From positions 930,001 to 994,000 of the forward strand of contig JADNRZ010000014.1 in the NCBI GenBank assembly GCA_015501605.1: 64,000 nucleotides of DNA, written 5' to 3'. Positions within the stretch are counted from its first letter, which is position 1; each line of letters begins with the position of its first letter. Source of the DNA: Panaeolus papilionaceus. Its lineage: Eukaryota > Basidiomycota > Agaricomycetes > Agaricales. Position numbers and translations under genes: made by a program. The notes beneath the pieces are model-generated. The model saw nothing but the letters and a program-made list of their open reading frames with translations, was not told the origin of the DNA and did not search any database. Shown in pieces: positions 22,318-33,845 of the stretch.

Positions 22318-24426
22318 TCATCTTCCTACTTCGTCTGAAGAGTTGTTGAATAGTAGGCTTTCATCGACAACTTCCAGTGCACCGTTCCACGATGTCCGAG
22401 CCTGAAACAGAGCGGTCAGATCACTAAAGGAACGTCATGGAGACCTTGACTCACATTGAGAGATGCTAAAAGGAAATTGGCATACAACTTCATCAAAATG
22501 ATGCAGAAGACGTAGTTACTGCAAAAGAGGATCAGCTACACCGACGCGGACATACGTCATAGTTGGTACAAACACAGCATGGCCCGTCTTGATGGTCATA
22601 CAGGTCAGATAGGAATTCAGCATCTTTGTCGAGACACATACCGGTAACACCACGAGTGTTATAACACAGAGTACTGCAAAAATTGTGCTATATATGGGGC
22701 CTATAATCAGCTTCCGTCATGTCTGCGAGGAGGAGTGTGAAACTCACATTGAAATCCCTGTTTGCATTGATACTATGGTGCACATCACTTAGACACCACC
22801 ACTTTGGTACAAGCACTTTGATAAGCTATGGGAGGGCTCAATTTTTCCCCTTTTTTCAATCACTCCTGGCAAAATGCTTATTTCATTGAGAGGAACATTT
22901 TCTCTGGAGGGATTCTTGATTGGGTCAAAACTGACGGAGTTATAGAAATGTCTTTCGGGCAAATTGGCCACTTACTATATATAGTATACAAAATATTACA
23001 TAAGAAAATAAGATTATTGGAGGCATCACCAAAGATGCCCGTGAAGGACATAGTATTCTGTACATTGCTCCGAAACTCAATCCTTGTTGGTTTCGCTTTC
23101 ATGAAAGCCTTTGCTTACAGCCCAAAAATTCCCAAAAATTACTTTAAAATTTATTTTTTTTTCCCTGCCAGAATTTTGGCCGCTGTCCAAACTGGTGGTG
23201 ACTAAGCGACGTGCACCATACACAAATATCAGCAGTGAGGTCAACCCGTGTTTCAGCAGTCAAATGCACGCCTTATAATCTCCGCAAGGATGGCGTCCAT
23301 TATGCGTCTACCCGTTTTACGTTTGTACTGAAAAACAGAAAATATCAGCGTATCTAAGCGCCTTGGATCTGATTTGAAGCTCACCAGAGTGCAAGACAGA
23401 GCCACTGATATCAGGAGATCACATACCGCCCCGAAACCCATCCATATAGCAACCGGAATTTCCACGCGCTTGTCTCGTTCACTATAAAGCCTATATCTTT
23501 GAGTTTGGACGCAGGTAGCGAATGCTCCCCCTAAAAATTGCCACGTGAGCATTGGGAGGGATAAAAGCTTGAAGCCACAAGACCTGTGGAAATCAGCGAA
23601 AACACGCAGATTGTTAATGGGACGTAAAAAGATTGCTGAACACAGAAAATCCGCCACGAAGTGAAGAATTGTATAGGTGTTGAAACGGCGGCCTACGGCA
23701 ATGGAATCGATGTCAGGTTAATGAGGTCTCGCTGTGAGGATCTACCGTACGCACAGCAAGAGCAGGACCTAGGGTTGGGCAACAGAATGAGAGTCGGAGT
23801 GGAGTTACACTTCAATTAGATTAGCGTACCAGCAACTAGCACTACGTTGCAAGGGGTCAGAGAATGAGAGCTTTGAATAAAAGGAGCTTTCAACTCACAG
23901 ACTGGGTAGGTCTGAAATGCCCTAGGTTTTCCTAAGATCTTATTAACCAGTGGGTAACAATTTGTGGCGGAAAAAATACCGTTGTCAAGGATCAACGGCT
24001 GGAACACGATACCCATCGAGTAACCCGTATGAACAATTTCCATGATGCAAATGTAGTACACCTAAAGGGTTGAATCAGCGACAGTTCCTCAGCCAGGAGA
24101 AAATGGACTTGCAAGATACCGCAGACTTCGCCTGTCTCTGAATGCACGGAATTAGACCTGCTTCACAAGCCCCAGTAACCTCACCGACTTTGAGAATTTT
24201 AGGATATATTCGTAAACCTGATAAAACAGAATCTATGAAAGTAACATTTACTTATGAGGTTGTAAGAAAGTCAACAAATTCCCCTACCCCCTGCAATGTC
24301 ATGCTAAGCAACGTTCCAATAAGAATAGGTCCAAATCTGAGGAAGAATTTGGTTAAAACGGAATATTAACACATCCACACTATATTGCACGCACAAGTTT
24401 TCAATCTGTTCAGGAGCGTAGCTCAT
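22318..24426 (-). CDS. DUF6534 family multi-pass membrane protein 2, MITE in an intron
   Basis: Start ATG 24,426 (MSYAPEQIEN), stop at 22,318. Exons 24395-24426, 24288-24336, 24189-24232, 24113-24131 and 23899-24061 are clear. Later exons carry QFLGGAFATCVQTQRY, DLLISVALSCTL, KTGRRIMDAILAEIIR, SMQTGIS, TIFAVLCVITLVVLP, NYVFCIILMKLYANFLLASL and a tail ending SSDEVGR. The 44-nt third exon equals the 15- plus 29-nt exons of paralog 1, so one intron is missing here. The intron after 24,113 has a GC donor (GCAAGT). A 443-bp MITE sits in the intron before the SMQTG exon, displacing the branch point from the 3' splice site. If that intron is not spliced the gene is broken; otherwise it is intact. 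Function unknown. Confidence 0.65.
22776..23218. mobile_element. 443-bp MITE with TA target duplication (Tc1/mariner type)
   Basis: Terminal inverted repeats of about 33 bp begin TGGTGCACATCACTTAG on the left and TGGTGCACGTCGCTTAG on the right (reverse strand), with four mismatches and one 1-bp indel. Both ends are flanked by TA (22774-22775 and 23219-23220). The interior is AT-rich; a 125-codon open frame (22,828-23,205) shows no transposase motif. The element lies in an intron of the DUF6534 gene, directly before the final G of its 3' splice site. Superfamily is inferred from the TA duplication. Confidence 0.85.
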
Positions 24427-24439
24427 GATGGTGAACCGT

Positions 24440-25047
24440 GAGCAGGAGGAATAACGATCGGCCTAAGGGAAACTGGTTTTGCCTCTGCCTCAGGTGCTGC
24501 AGGGTTGGAGAAAAAGTCTATCGGGGTCTATTCATACGCAGGCCTCACCATACACCAGACCAAATCGAGCTTAAACTAAACAGATGCCTCCATGATGAAA
24601 AAAATCGATTCGTTCGGTTAAAATGTAAATTTAGTTCTTCTGTCGATGCCATTGCGATGCGACCAGGGCGGAGACGAGATAGCAAATAGCCAACAGGATG
24701 TGTTCGAGTGACATTAGGAAAAGCACCGAGAATCTACAGAGAGTTCTGTCCACCGGATTCTCCAAAGATAACGAGATGCAAACTGCCAATTTTATTCACC
24801 ATACGATGCTGACCATAATCCTAAGGCAGACGTAAGTTCCGTGAGTCCATCGTGCCTTTTTTTCATGGTGAAAGATTCAGAAGTAAAGCAACCAATGAGC
24901 AGGAAAATAGGGGGTATACATCGCACGGAGCACAACGCCAGCTAAAAACTGGCAGATGAAGGCAAGATGAAGGGCGATGAGGGGAGGTGAATGAAACGTA
25001 CGTGACTCATCGCCGCGGCCCGTCACAACACATGATCAGTGCATCTA
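24440..25047. other. Intergenic region with a possible P-loop protein relic
   Basis: On the minus strand near 24,735-24,780 a frame reads VIFGESGGQNSL then stop, resembling the GESGxGKSS P-loop of fungal GTPase-like proteins with Lys replaced. No further domain is visible. Treat as a weak relic. Confidence 0.2.
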
Positions 25048-25809
25048 CAGTCGACTCTGTCCTAACCGATAGCTATGATAACCGATAACCTTCCGTAAGC
25101 GATAGCTTTTGCTGACTCTCGACTTGAGTACCAGGAAAATCGGCCCCATAACCGATAACTCTACCACATCCGATAATCCATAGGTAGTTAGCCAAAAATC
25201 CGATAGATTTGATAGGGGGTATAGACTTATATAGGGTCTCCGAGACCCTTGTTACAGGCTTACAGCCCAGCCTTCATCATGATGCGCCACGACTGATGGC
25301 TAATTAAAAGTTTCGGGTTCAATAAAGCAATAAACATTCTATGAATTTCTCACTTTTCCAGATTTTGTGACCGACTCGGTGCTCCTGCTTGCGACACGTG
25401 ATGGTAGCACATGCTGCACGTGACATGGCTCTCTGGAGGATGCTGGTGTCAGTGAACGAGAGACGGGCTGCCGCTTGCCTCCATTATAGAGGTTTTGAAC
25501 GCTGTTTCTAGTATCAAAAAATGTATATTGATGCAGGATGATGAAACTTTGAAGAAAACTGAGGCTTCCCTTGACAAATATTTTGGGCAACTTCACCTTC
25601 ACCAGGAGCAAAACATGAAATCTACGAAATTGACAGACTCTTTAAACCTCAAGCATTTTAATTCGTCTACTATGTTCTCAATGACTAAATAGATTTTTTC
25701 ACGATTTTTTGGGGATTTTTTTTTTGATAGTCTGGCCTATCCGATAACCTCCCATAACCGATAGGTTTTTGTGACTCTCCAGACCTATCGGTTAGGACAG
25801 AGTCGACTG
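25048..25809. mobile_element. 762-bp pogo/Tc1-like non-autonomous DNA element
   Basis: Perfect 25-bp terminal inverted repeats starting CAGTCGACTCTGTCCTAACC, flanked by TA on both sides (25046-25047, 25810-25811). Several CCGATA-type subterminal motifs lie inside each end. An internal plus-strand frame (25,495-25,692) contains DDETLKKTEASLDKYFG, which resembles the C-terminal tail of Tigger/pogo transposases, so this is probably an internally deleted derivative of an autonomous element. No DDE catalytic core remains. Confidence 0.85.
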
Positions 25810-25811
25810 TA

Positions 25812-26630
25812 CAACGCAGGACGCGGCAACTGGTTCAAGTTGTGACACCATCTTTGTTGCCAACCACGATGATCTCTTCAGTCTTCCATATTTACAACGA
25901 TTTACTGGCTGACGACAACGATCTGACTGATATTTGGTCGCTTCATTTCTTAGTATGAGCATGAAAGTTGTAAGATCTTAATATTCGTTTGAATTTTTTG
26001 GCCATTTTTATTGTAAGTTTACATCAGGTGAACATATCTCATGCTCAGTTGCAAAATATCTAATTCGGTTTCAGAAAAATTAGTTAGCCGTTGGCTCACT
26101 GGCATACTCAGCTGACCACTCTAGTCAGAGCGTGTGTCAAAGTGTTGTTGCTTCTGCTCTTTGCAGAATTTTCTTTGCTTGATTATATCGGGCTAATGCA
26201 GCCACACGAGGCTGTGGTTTATTAATGCTAATCGCCTCCACCATCGTGCCGGAGACAGATGGGTGCATTGACCCCCACAATAGATCAATCAAGGAAGACT
26301 GCAATCATGTAACATCCTATGGTGACGGAACGCCAAACCTACGAATTTACAACCTGGATACAGATTCCTGAAGGCTTTGCTGAGACATTCTTGGGGCACT
26401 GCTAGTTCAGGTACATCTTAAGCGACGAGAAGACAACCCGAGACTAATCCAGTGATGTCTTTGGGTGTCTGAGCGGTACGGGGGCAACTGAAGGAATACG
26501 TATCACTAGACCGCTTTTGACAGATCTTTCTAACGGATCAATTACAAATGTCCAGAGTAGCCATCCTCAAGTCCATTATTAACCTCCCCCAACCTCCGGC
26601 TTGCCAATTCGCTGCCAACCTCGTCCAACA
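25812..26630. other. Intergenic region, no supported gene
   Basis: AT-rich upstream region of the third DUF6534 gene. No coding frame, repeat or RNA gene recognised. Confidence 0.4.
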
Positions 26631-26633
26631 ACA

Positions 26634-28542
26634 ATGGATGTCCAGCCATTGTGAGCTTGAACGATGATTGCGTTGGGACAATATGCTTATCTCGTTGACA
26701 GATTTGGGCCCATGCTCATCGGGGTTTTCTGTAGCATGATACTGTACGGTGTAAGTCTGTAGTTTCTCAGATATACGCTCAAGCTGACGGTTTACGATTA
26801 GGTGGTACTTTCACAGGTTAATATGCTTTTACTTGATCTTCTTCCCCGTATTGAATCACTTGATCATGTCAGTTTTATACGTACTACATCACATCTAAGA
26901 AGTGAGCACAGTTTTTGAACGATGGTTACTCTTTCTAACCTGCAGCACAGTGATCCTGCAAGAATACGATATTTGGTACATTGACTCCAGTGATGAGTGG
27001 GGAGCAATTAACCGATTTACCTTCAAGGTCCTATACTTGTTCATCGTCGAGACGATCCATACCGGGTTTGCGATGCTGATGTTGTATCAACCATTGATCA
27101 TTCATTTTGGCGATGAACGAGCCATTTCACAATTTCCAGCAGGTACGTTAGATCTGTTTCAACTCTGGGCTTGCTTTTCTGATCTCGTTGAAACCATAGC
27201 CTTGACTTCTGGTGCGTTTTTCGTTTTTTAGTGTGGGTGAACCAGCGATGCTCAAGGTGTATGGCGACCACAGGTCCAATTTTATCGGTGCATTTCATGC
27301 GAAAATCTTTCCCAATGATGTCAATGAGGACTAACAGTGTTCCATTCATTTTCAGGTTGCGATTTCTACCCCAATTCAAATATTCATCGGCCACAGAATT
27401 CATCGCCTCCAGGCCTCCTTCTGGGTCGCCGGTATAGTCGCCCTGCTAGCAGTAATATCTTGCTGTACGTGCAATTCCCTTATCTTCAATAAACCTTCAC
27501 TCAAGACAGAACGGTCACAGGCGGGGGAGTTTGGACAACTGTCATAATTATAATGTTCCGCGTATTTTCCAAAAAGCCGGAGACACATCCACCTGTCATG
27601 CTTTGGCTGATTGGTTCAGCTGTGGCTGACATCTTCATCACGATGTCACTCTCTTACAGCCTAGTACGCATTTCTTATCGCACCTCTATCCATTATTGCT
27701 TACTGTCCCTCCAACAGTGGGTGCGAAAGACAGGTATACGTGCCACTGATGCTATCATTACTCGCATCATCGTTTGTGAGCCCTATTCTATAAACTCCTC
27801 CAAACTAGGAAAGCAATAACGCTTATTTTTGTACCAGACACAATTCAAACCGGCCTTCTGACGTGAGCATCGATAAAAGGCTCGGGGTAGACGTGTCTGA
27901 CTTTTGTTCTGGGTCTAGATCCATCGCAGCTATTCTCGACGTTGTCCTATTGATTGCCTTACCGGTACGTAATGCTACCTTGCAGAAACGTCTCCGGCAT
28001 AGTCGTGACTGATATCAAAATTTAGAATTTAACAGTGTCAGTCCCATTATTGGTACTTCGCCTGGGCTCTGATACGAAGATCATTCACGTTTCAGAAACT
28101 TCATCTTCGACATAACGCTTGTTAAGCTTTATGCAATCACCCTTTTAAGCTCTCTCAACGTGAGTCTCTCACCGTTTGCTCCCAAGCTTTTTATAGATAC
28201 ATTCCTCAAACCTGACACTACAGGGACGGGCATCATTAAACGAGGACTGGAATCAGCGGAATGTCTTGTTCAATGAACCGTTTCGTACAACACTGGTACG
28301 CACCGAGTATGCCACCATTCTCCGTTTGCTGACCGAAATATTTCTCAACAGCGCACAGGATTATCACAAATTGAGGTTAGACAATCTCTATCCTTGAAAC
28401 TCTTTTCTCCAACTGCGATGCTGACTCACTTTTGACAGAGCCGCGGGCTTCCCTTGGTGTTCAAATCCCGACACGATTTGGAGACTCAACGAACAACCGA
28501 GGTTTCGATGACAGTGTCGGCATAGTTCTGCTATGGGACTGA
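26634..28542 (+). CDS. DUF6534 family multi-pass membrane protein 3
   Basis: Plus strand, unlike its two paralogs. Exons: 26634-26650, 26702-26750, 26802-26816 (15 nt), 26873-26901, 26951-26975, 27028-27142, 27356-27464, 27521-27663, 27718-27775, 27838-27862, 27919-27964, 28096-28159, then C-terminal exons to the stop at 28,542. Exons near 27,231-27,272 and 28,026-28,049 are uncertain. Motifs: FGPMLIGVFCSMILYG, ETIHTGFAMLMLYQPLI, STPIQIFIGHRI, PPVMLWLIGSAVADIF, KTGIRATDAIITRII, TIQTGLLT, LVKLYAITLLSSLN and a hydrophilic tail. I start at MDVQP because the 49-nt second exon then matches the other two genes exactly. Function unknown. Confidence 0.7.
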
Positions 28543-28619
28543 GTGTATTTGCATTTTTAAACATGACGGGAGGCTGCATAGCATCACCGGCCTATAATAC
28601 CCCATTTTTAGAGCGTCTT

Positions 28620-28892
28620 TCACTGGGTCAGATATAGCTCAAAAATATTCAAATCACGATAAACACGTAATGTCCGAGTTTCCCTTCCGTCTTTCTGGGC
28701 GGTGAATTCGGGTTGACCTGCACCAAACCGTCTTTCCCGTTTGACTCGCGCAACAGGGATGTTTGAAATATGGTGTTTTCTACCTCGATCACCCCCTGCT
28801 GAATCTATGTCCTCAATATTTATACGAGATGCGGAACCAATGTCCCGACGTCCTGGATTTCTTTCCACTAACAAGTGAACTCCCCTGTCCAC
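28620..28892 (-). CDS. Uncertain open frame, possibly a membrane-protein tail exon
   Basis: A 90-codon frame with DRGVHLLVERNPGRRD then Arg/Asp/Gly-rich sequence. It lies downstream of the DUF6533 gene on the same strand and could be a detached C-terminal exon or a relic. No domain recognised. Confidence 0.2.
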   Translation of the reverse strand: MDRGVHLLVERNPGRRDIGSASRINIEDIDSAGGDRGRKHHISNIPVARVKRERRFGAGQPEFTAQKDGRETRTLRVYRDLNIFELYLTQ

Positions 28893-29038
28893 TTGTTGAA
28901 CATATTTCGTCAGTGATTTCTATCTCAATGTAGTGTACATTACGACAACGGCAAAATGGTAAATGCGAATGAAGTATGAATAATTAAGCGGTGATACAGT
29001 ATCCAAGGGTCTATAGGGCAAACCTGGGAAGTGGTGTG

Positions 29039-30886
29039 TTATGATGGGTCGCTGTTCTCTGCTAGCAACAGCCGGCGTTGCACATGCGTCTTCTGTCCCA
29101 CCGATTGCGCCAGACAGCTCTCAATGTCTCTGCTTGTGGTATCTTCTGAAGGCGGATTTATCACGATTCCAGCGGACATCTCGAAATCGGACGTTTCGGC
29201 AGTCGTTTCTCGAGTGTTGCTGTAGATGCCGTCCCTCTCTGTTTTGTGGAGATTTAGCATTATTCTTGACATCATCGTCACTGAAATACTGATGGTGAAA
29301 ACCGTACATTAGCAAACGACAACTCTGAGAATAGTAAATTCGCACCTGCTGGCGAATGTTGACAAGCCTCCTCTTAGGAAAGGCTATGATGGGTTCAGGA
29401 AATCAGCCCCAGGTGAGTCGCTTTGTCACTTTTAGACGAGTGCCCATGGATAACTTACGCCGAGAAGCTGAAGAATTTCTTGTCAGCGAAACAGAACTTC
29501 GGAAAGGATGGTACCGTAAACCTCACATAGAATGATAAAATGTTGGACAGATTAGCAAGCCCCATTACGCTAGAGTATGGACACTTTAGCGAGAGGGCAT
29601 ATGGAAAGAAGGAAGCTTGAGAGCGCACAAGTAATACAATATACCTGTGGCGACGACGCCTGTCAGAGAGGTTCGTTCCAGAATATTTGCGTACTCACCG
29701 TCCCTGGTTAAGCTTGTGATCAGCGGCACCCTAATGCTGGTGACATCCCTACGGTCCTTCAAGCTCTTGTGGACGATCAGCGCAAAAATCACCGTATCGT
29801 AGAGAAAAAGAGCTTCCCATGCCCCGGCTAACCCTATGGATTACAAAGTAAAATATGAAAACAAGGTGAGGTGAGTAGCATACCCAAAAATAGGCTGATA
29901 GAATGGATACACACGGAAGGCTCTACACAATCACCGATGCTTAATATCAAACCGCTCACACTGAGTAAAGTATCCGACTCACGTCTCTTTTGAAAACCCC
30001 AAATGGCAGCCTCCACCCTGCTCCGCCGGCTGACTCTTTTGCCCAAACAATGCCCACTGTGGAAGGAGGGTAAGCGACGAGGATACTCAACAAATGGGAT
30101 GTGGCTGGTGCAACTCACGCATGCTATACTGGCCAGTACAGCTCCAAGAGATATTAGGGAGATCAGAAGCTTCAGGGAGCACTCATACAGTGCGTATATC
30201 CGAAGGGTGAGGAGGACTGAGAGAAAGAAGCGGTGAATATACGATACGATTGGGACGGGGACTGGGTGAGGAGCAATTTTTGAAGCTTTACCTCCGACGA
30301 GAACCTGGTTGATGATTAGAAGTGTCTGTCTGAATCCGCTATATCGTTTACAGCTGACGAATGCATGAGGAAGCACCGTCAGTTTGGAAAACCCCAGAGC
30401 GGACAACCATGGCACATACCTCTGAGGTTTGCATCAGTATATAACACATTGAATAGGAGAGTATTCACGACGCACATCAGGAGATAAGTCTATCCAACCC
30501 AGAACCGATACGGCAATGTTTCCAAAGAACGCAATATAGCGGTTTAGAAAGAACCAATACGCGCTCCTATTCTTCGTTTTCTTCCACAAGAACTCGACCT
30601 CCCGTCCTTTGATCTTTGTCAGCTTTGACGGACATTCTATTTCGGAAGAAACTCGCTCACCTGATGTCAATAGATGATCGTAGTATAAGCACGCTGAGGA
30701 AATCAAGGCAAAGGAGTCAATACTGGCGCACTAGCTTCGGTATGACAAGACAGACAAATGGCAAACATGTGGAGATAGTTGTGAATCATTCTGGATTGAA
30801 TGTGTCAGTGATGGTGATTAGCACTTCAGAGATCCGGACACGCACATATCGCGGGCTGTTTCCGGGTTGCCATCGTCAAATATCAT
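29039..30886 (-). CDS. DUF6533 family multi-pass membrane protein A
   Basis: Spliced minus-strand gene; the 5' end is uncertain (candidate ATG 30,886). Recognisable exons in order: ACLYYDHLLTS, EVEFLWKKTKNRSAYWFFLN (DUF6533 core), FRQTLLIINQVLVG, TLRIYALYECSLKLL, WALFGQK with GCHLG, AWEALFLYDTVIFALIVHKS, MGLANLSNILSFY, and a last exon MMSRIMLNLHKTERDG with a hydrophilic tail to the stop at 29,039. About seven helices are predicted by eye. The same exon order occurs in the plus-strand paralog at 36.7 kb. Likely plasma or internal membrane; the family's function is not known, and receptor-like activity is only an inference from topology. Confidence 0.65.
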
Positions 30887-30889
30887 GGT

Positions 30890-31450
30890 AAGGACGAGGA
30901 GCGACGTCCGAGGGAGGTAAGGGAGAAGCGGAAGAACATAGACGAAGTTCAGACACAACTTGGCGACTGGTTAAGTACATATCAACTTAAACACGGTAAT
31001 TTAACACACCTCTTTGTTCCTTGATTTCGATCATGGGGCATTGCTTTCTCAGCGACAGAAATTTCTCATCCGAGTGACGGGTGCTTTTGTTGAAACGTTG
31101 AGATCTCAATCTCACAGTCCCACTGAGTTCGACAGTCACAGGCGCCACGGTACCGATGAGTTCCACAGTGCACACAACCTCATAGGCACTTTGAACTCTT
31201 TTTTTTTTTTCTTTTTTTTTTTGGTATTGGTTAAAATGTTTATTCAATGGTGAACGGCTTCACGAAGGCCAGTTTGGTCGAGACTCGGACTGTGTAAGGT
31301 TTGACAAGACGTGAGACGATACGATATGATGCTGTGTCGCGATGATGACTATTTATGTCGATCGGCAATTGAAATCGATTGAATTGCAGTCTGAAAGTAC
31401 ATTCACAGCACTTGATTTAAACCTCAAAAATATGGCCTAAGAGAAATATT
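30890..31450. other. Intergenic region with long T tracts
   Basis: Contains an 11-T and a 12-T run around 31,199-31,222. From about 31,105 the sequence matches 33,183 onward, the edge of the NACHT-like tandem duplication. Confidence 0.5.
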
Positions 31451-33060
31451 GTGCTTATCGAAAAACGGCTTTAGCCAAGTTTCTTGCAAAGATCATCATG
31501 CCCCGTTCCAATTGGCGACGAGTCCCGGGGCTCAATTGCACGTTCTCCAGCTGATCCTTGAAGTAGTCCAGATATCCGGATTCATCACTTGAAGAGGCGT
31601 ACGCATCCCCATCAGCGTCCTTCGGGGTAGTGGAAGGGGGTGGTAGAATTCGCAAGTGCCAAGACACCTCCTGCACGTATGGCTTTCGGAGTCGCGTTGA
31701 TAGGTGTTCAGATATCGAAGAATTCTTGGTGCAAGTTGTGAGGAGTATTTTTTGGGGAAAGCGTGGAGGGTTTGCAGCCAAATGCAGGGTCTTGAGCGCC
31801 ATCGTGATGTTGTGGATAATAGAGAGCTGTGCTTCATCGTTGGGGCGAGCGTGGTGAATACCATTGAGCACGATAACGCCAGCTGCTGAAGGAACACTTG
31901 AAGAGGAGGCACGATTTGAAACCGCATTCGCAGGCGATGTGATGTTTTCGACGAGACGCAGAATATCTTCGGGCTGCCCTTCTGTGGTACTTGCCGCAGG
32001 ACCTGTTTCGAGAAGAGGGTTGACGATCAACTTCTTGATCTGCTCCTTCGCCTGTAGGTCAAATATACCAGGCTCCCTATTGATGACCTGTGCGACAGCT
32101 TCACTTGTCTGGGGTATATTCACTGCCATCTGATACGCCAGAGTGGCTATCCAACTATTCTCGTGTTCTCGCTGGTCCGAAAGGGAGTGTTGAAGGGGAG
32201 ATGTGTCAGGCAGGTTGAAGAAATAAGCGCCGGTTAGTCGTTTATCATCCTGAAGCGATTGTGCAACATGATGGGCAATGCTAGTGATCTCTTGTTCGTC
32301 TTCTCCGTGAAGCCAGAGGATTAATGGATTCCTTGTATCAGCTTGCTCGAATTCTGCTGACGATGGCACATTCAAGTTGGGGATAGTAGCTCCTTGGACC
32401 CCTTGCGAAAGCCTTGCGCTGGAATCAAGTAGTAGTTGTGTTGACGATTCTTCATGTAAAGTGGACCCATTGCTAGGCTGTAAATGATCGTCTTGGCTAT
32501 CTAGTTGAATCATACTCCATTCCAGTACAGCCTCAATGATGGGTTTGAGCTCTCCGGATTCGATTCTTGGTGTCTTGGAGACACGGCTTCTGCCAGACCA
32601 GTTGTGCAACGCTGGAGGGTAGCTGTGTCGATATAGTTTATCAATTGCTGGAAGGCGGCGTGCGGTTGATGGTTGAGGGGCATCGCAAGGAGCAGTAAGG
32701 CGAATTATTGGTGGTGATGCACAAAATTTGGTCAGCATGATGAAGGACTACTGCTATAAAATTACACACCTCGATTTATGGGATGGTCCGTGTCGGACGT
32801 TGTGTTTTGTGTAACGACCCAACTGCATCCCGTAATTAAAACGCGATTTGGCTCTGACATGATTCTAGATTGTAGATACCGACAGAGGCCTCACTGAGCT
32901 CATGCAGACAATAGCACGATGATGGTGAGTGCATAAGTAAAGGATCAATCCCACCCCGACTTCATTTGGTTGATCACTGCCACCTTTCCCGGCACGTTGA
33001 CCATGATTATTAGGGAGCAGATAAGACTATGACCGGCATCTGTTTCCTGAACCAACTCTC
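31105..33060. repeat. Tandem duplication, NACHT-like unit 1
   Basis: Covers the 3' flank, gene and 5' flank of the first NACHT-like gene. The same order recurs at 33,183-35,320. Flanking matches include the string CTCATAGGC and the GGTTTGACAAGACGTGAGAC segment. Confidence 0.85.
31455..32738 (-). CDS. NACHT-derived protein with degenerate nucleotide-binding motifs (427 aa)
   Basis: Single-exon frame from ATG 32,738 to the stop at 31,455. The order of conserved segments follows fungal NACHT NTPases: LILWLHGEDEQEITSIAHHV at the Walker A place, LTGAYFFNLPD, SWIATLAYQMAVNIPQ, IKKLIVNPLL, GVIVLNGIHHA at the Walker B place, and KILLTTCTKN where sensor-1 TSRP would be. Gly-Lys-Ser/Thr of the P-loop and the Walker B acidic residues are absent, so ATP binding is unlikely. 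No N-terminal effector domain or C-terminal repeats are present; the protein is much shorter than a typical fungal NLR. It could be a decoy or regulator of full NLRs, or a decaying paralog kept open by chance; the sequence does not decide. Confidence 0.6.
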   Translation of the reverse strand: MLTKFCASPPIIRLTAPCDAPQPSTARRLPAIDKLYRHSYPPALHNWSGRSRVSKTPRIESGELKPIIEAVLEWSMIQLDSQDDHLQPSNGSTLHEESSTQLLLDSSARLSQGVQGATIPNLNVPSSAEFEQADTRNPLILWLHGEDEQEITSIAHHVAQSLQDDKRLTGAYFFNLPDTSPLQHSLSDQREHENSWIATLAYQMAVNIPQTSEAVAQVINREPGIFDLQAKEQIKKLIVNPLLETGPAASTTEGQPEDILRLVENITSPANAVSNRASSSSVPSAAGVIVLNGIHHARPNDEAQLSIIHNITMALKTLHLAANPPRFPQKILLTTCTKNSSISEHLSTRLRKPYVQEVSWHLRILPPPSTTPKDADGDAYASSSDESGYLDYFKDQLENVQLSPGTRRQLERGMMIFARNLAKAVFR

Positions 33061-33845
33061 GAAGTCAATATGTAAGGTCGGTGCCTGCAATCGATGGTGT
33101 ATTTAAGCGCTTGCCGCAGTCAGGTTTACCAAGGCAGTACATTGCAGTGCGGCTCCAGTTAGAAAGCGGTCGCCTTCGCTTTCAATCTCACAGTCCCGCT
33201 GAGAGTTCGACAGCCTGAGTCACATGTGCCATTGTACCAATGCGGCCCCAAATGCACACAACCTCATAGGCGCTTTGGACAATTTTTTCGGTATTTGATA
33301 AAATATTTATTCAATGGTGAACGCCCTGGCGAAGGCCAGTTTAGTCGAGACTCGGACTTGGATGAGGGCCATGACTTGCATAGCAATCCTGGCATTTTCC
33401 GAGGCCCTTTCGAATGCCAGCATTCGGGACGCAATGCTCCTGTTGCGGCTCAAATTGAGTTTCTCAATTGGAGCGTGCCATTTCGGGATGCCCAAGCCAT
33501 TGAATTCTCATTAAACGGCGAAGCGCTTTCGGACAGGGGAAGCATCGAGTATTCTCCAAACAAGAGCACACAGTGGGGAATAGCTGCACAAAATGTGTCA
33601 GGCTGATGAGGCAGTGTATTCAGACGCTGATAGCAAACAAGAGCATGCAATGGGTAAAAACTGCACAAAAAATGGCCAGAACATAAGAACGAGTCCCAAA
33701 AGGGCCTCGTAACTGCGTAAGGTTTGACAAGACGTGAGACGATACGATATGATCCTGTGTCGATAATGACTATTATGTCGATCGGGAATAGAAATTGATT
33801 GGATTGTACAGCCTGAAAGTATGCCTACAACACTTGGCCTCAACC
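32739..33845. other. Intergenic region between NACHT-like copies
   Basis: Holds the 5' flank of copy 1 and the start of unit 2. A segment of about 355 bp (near 33,357-33,710) is present only in unit 2. No gene supported. Confidence 0.45.

Noticed and set aside
22828..23205. 125-codon frame as an independent gene
   Set aside because: It lies wholly inside the MITE and has no transposase motif.
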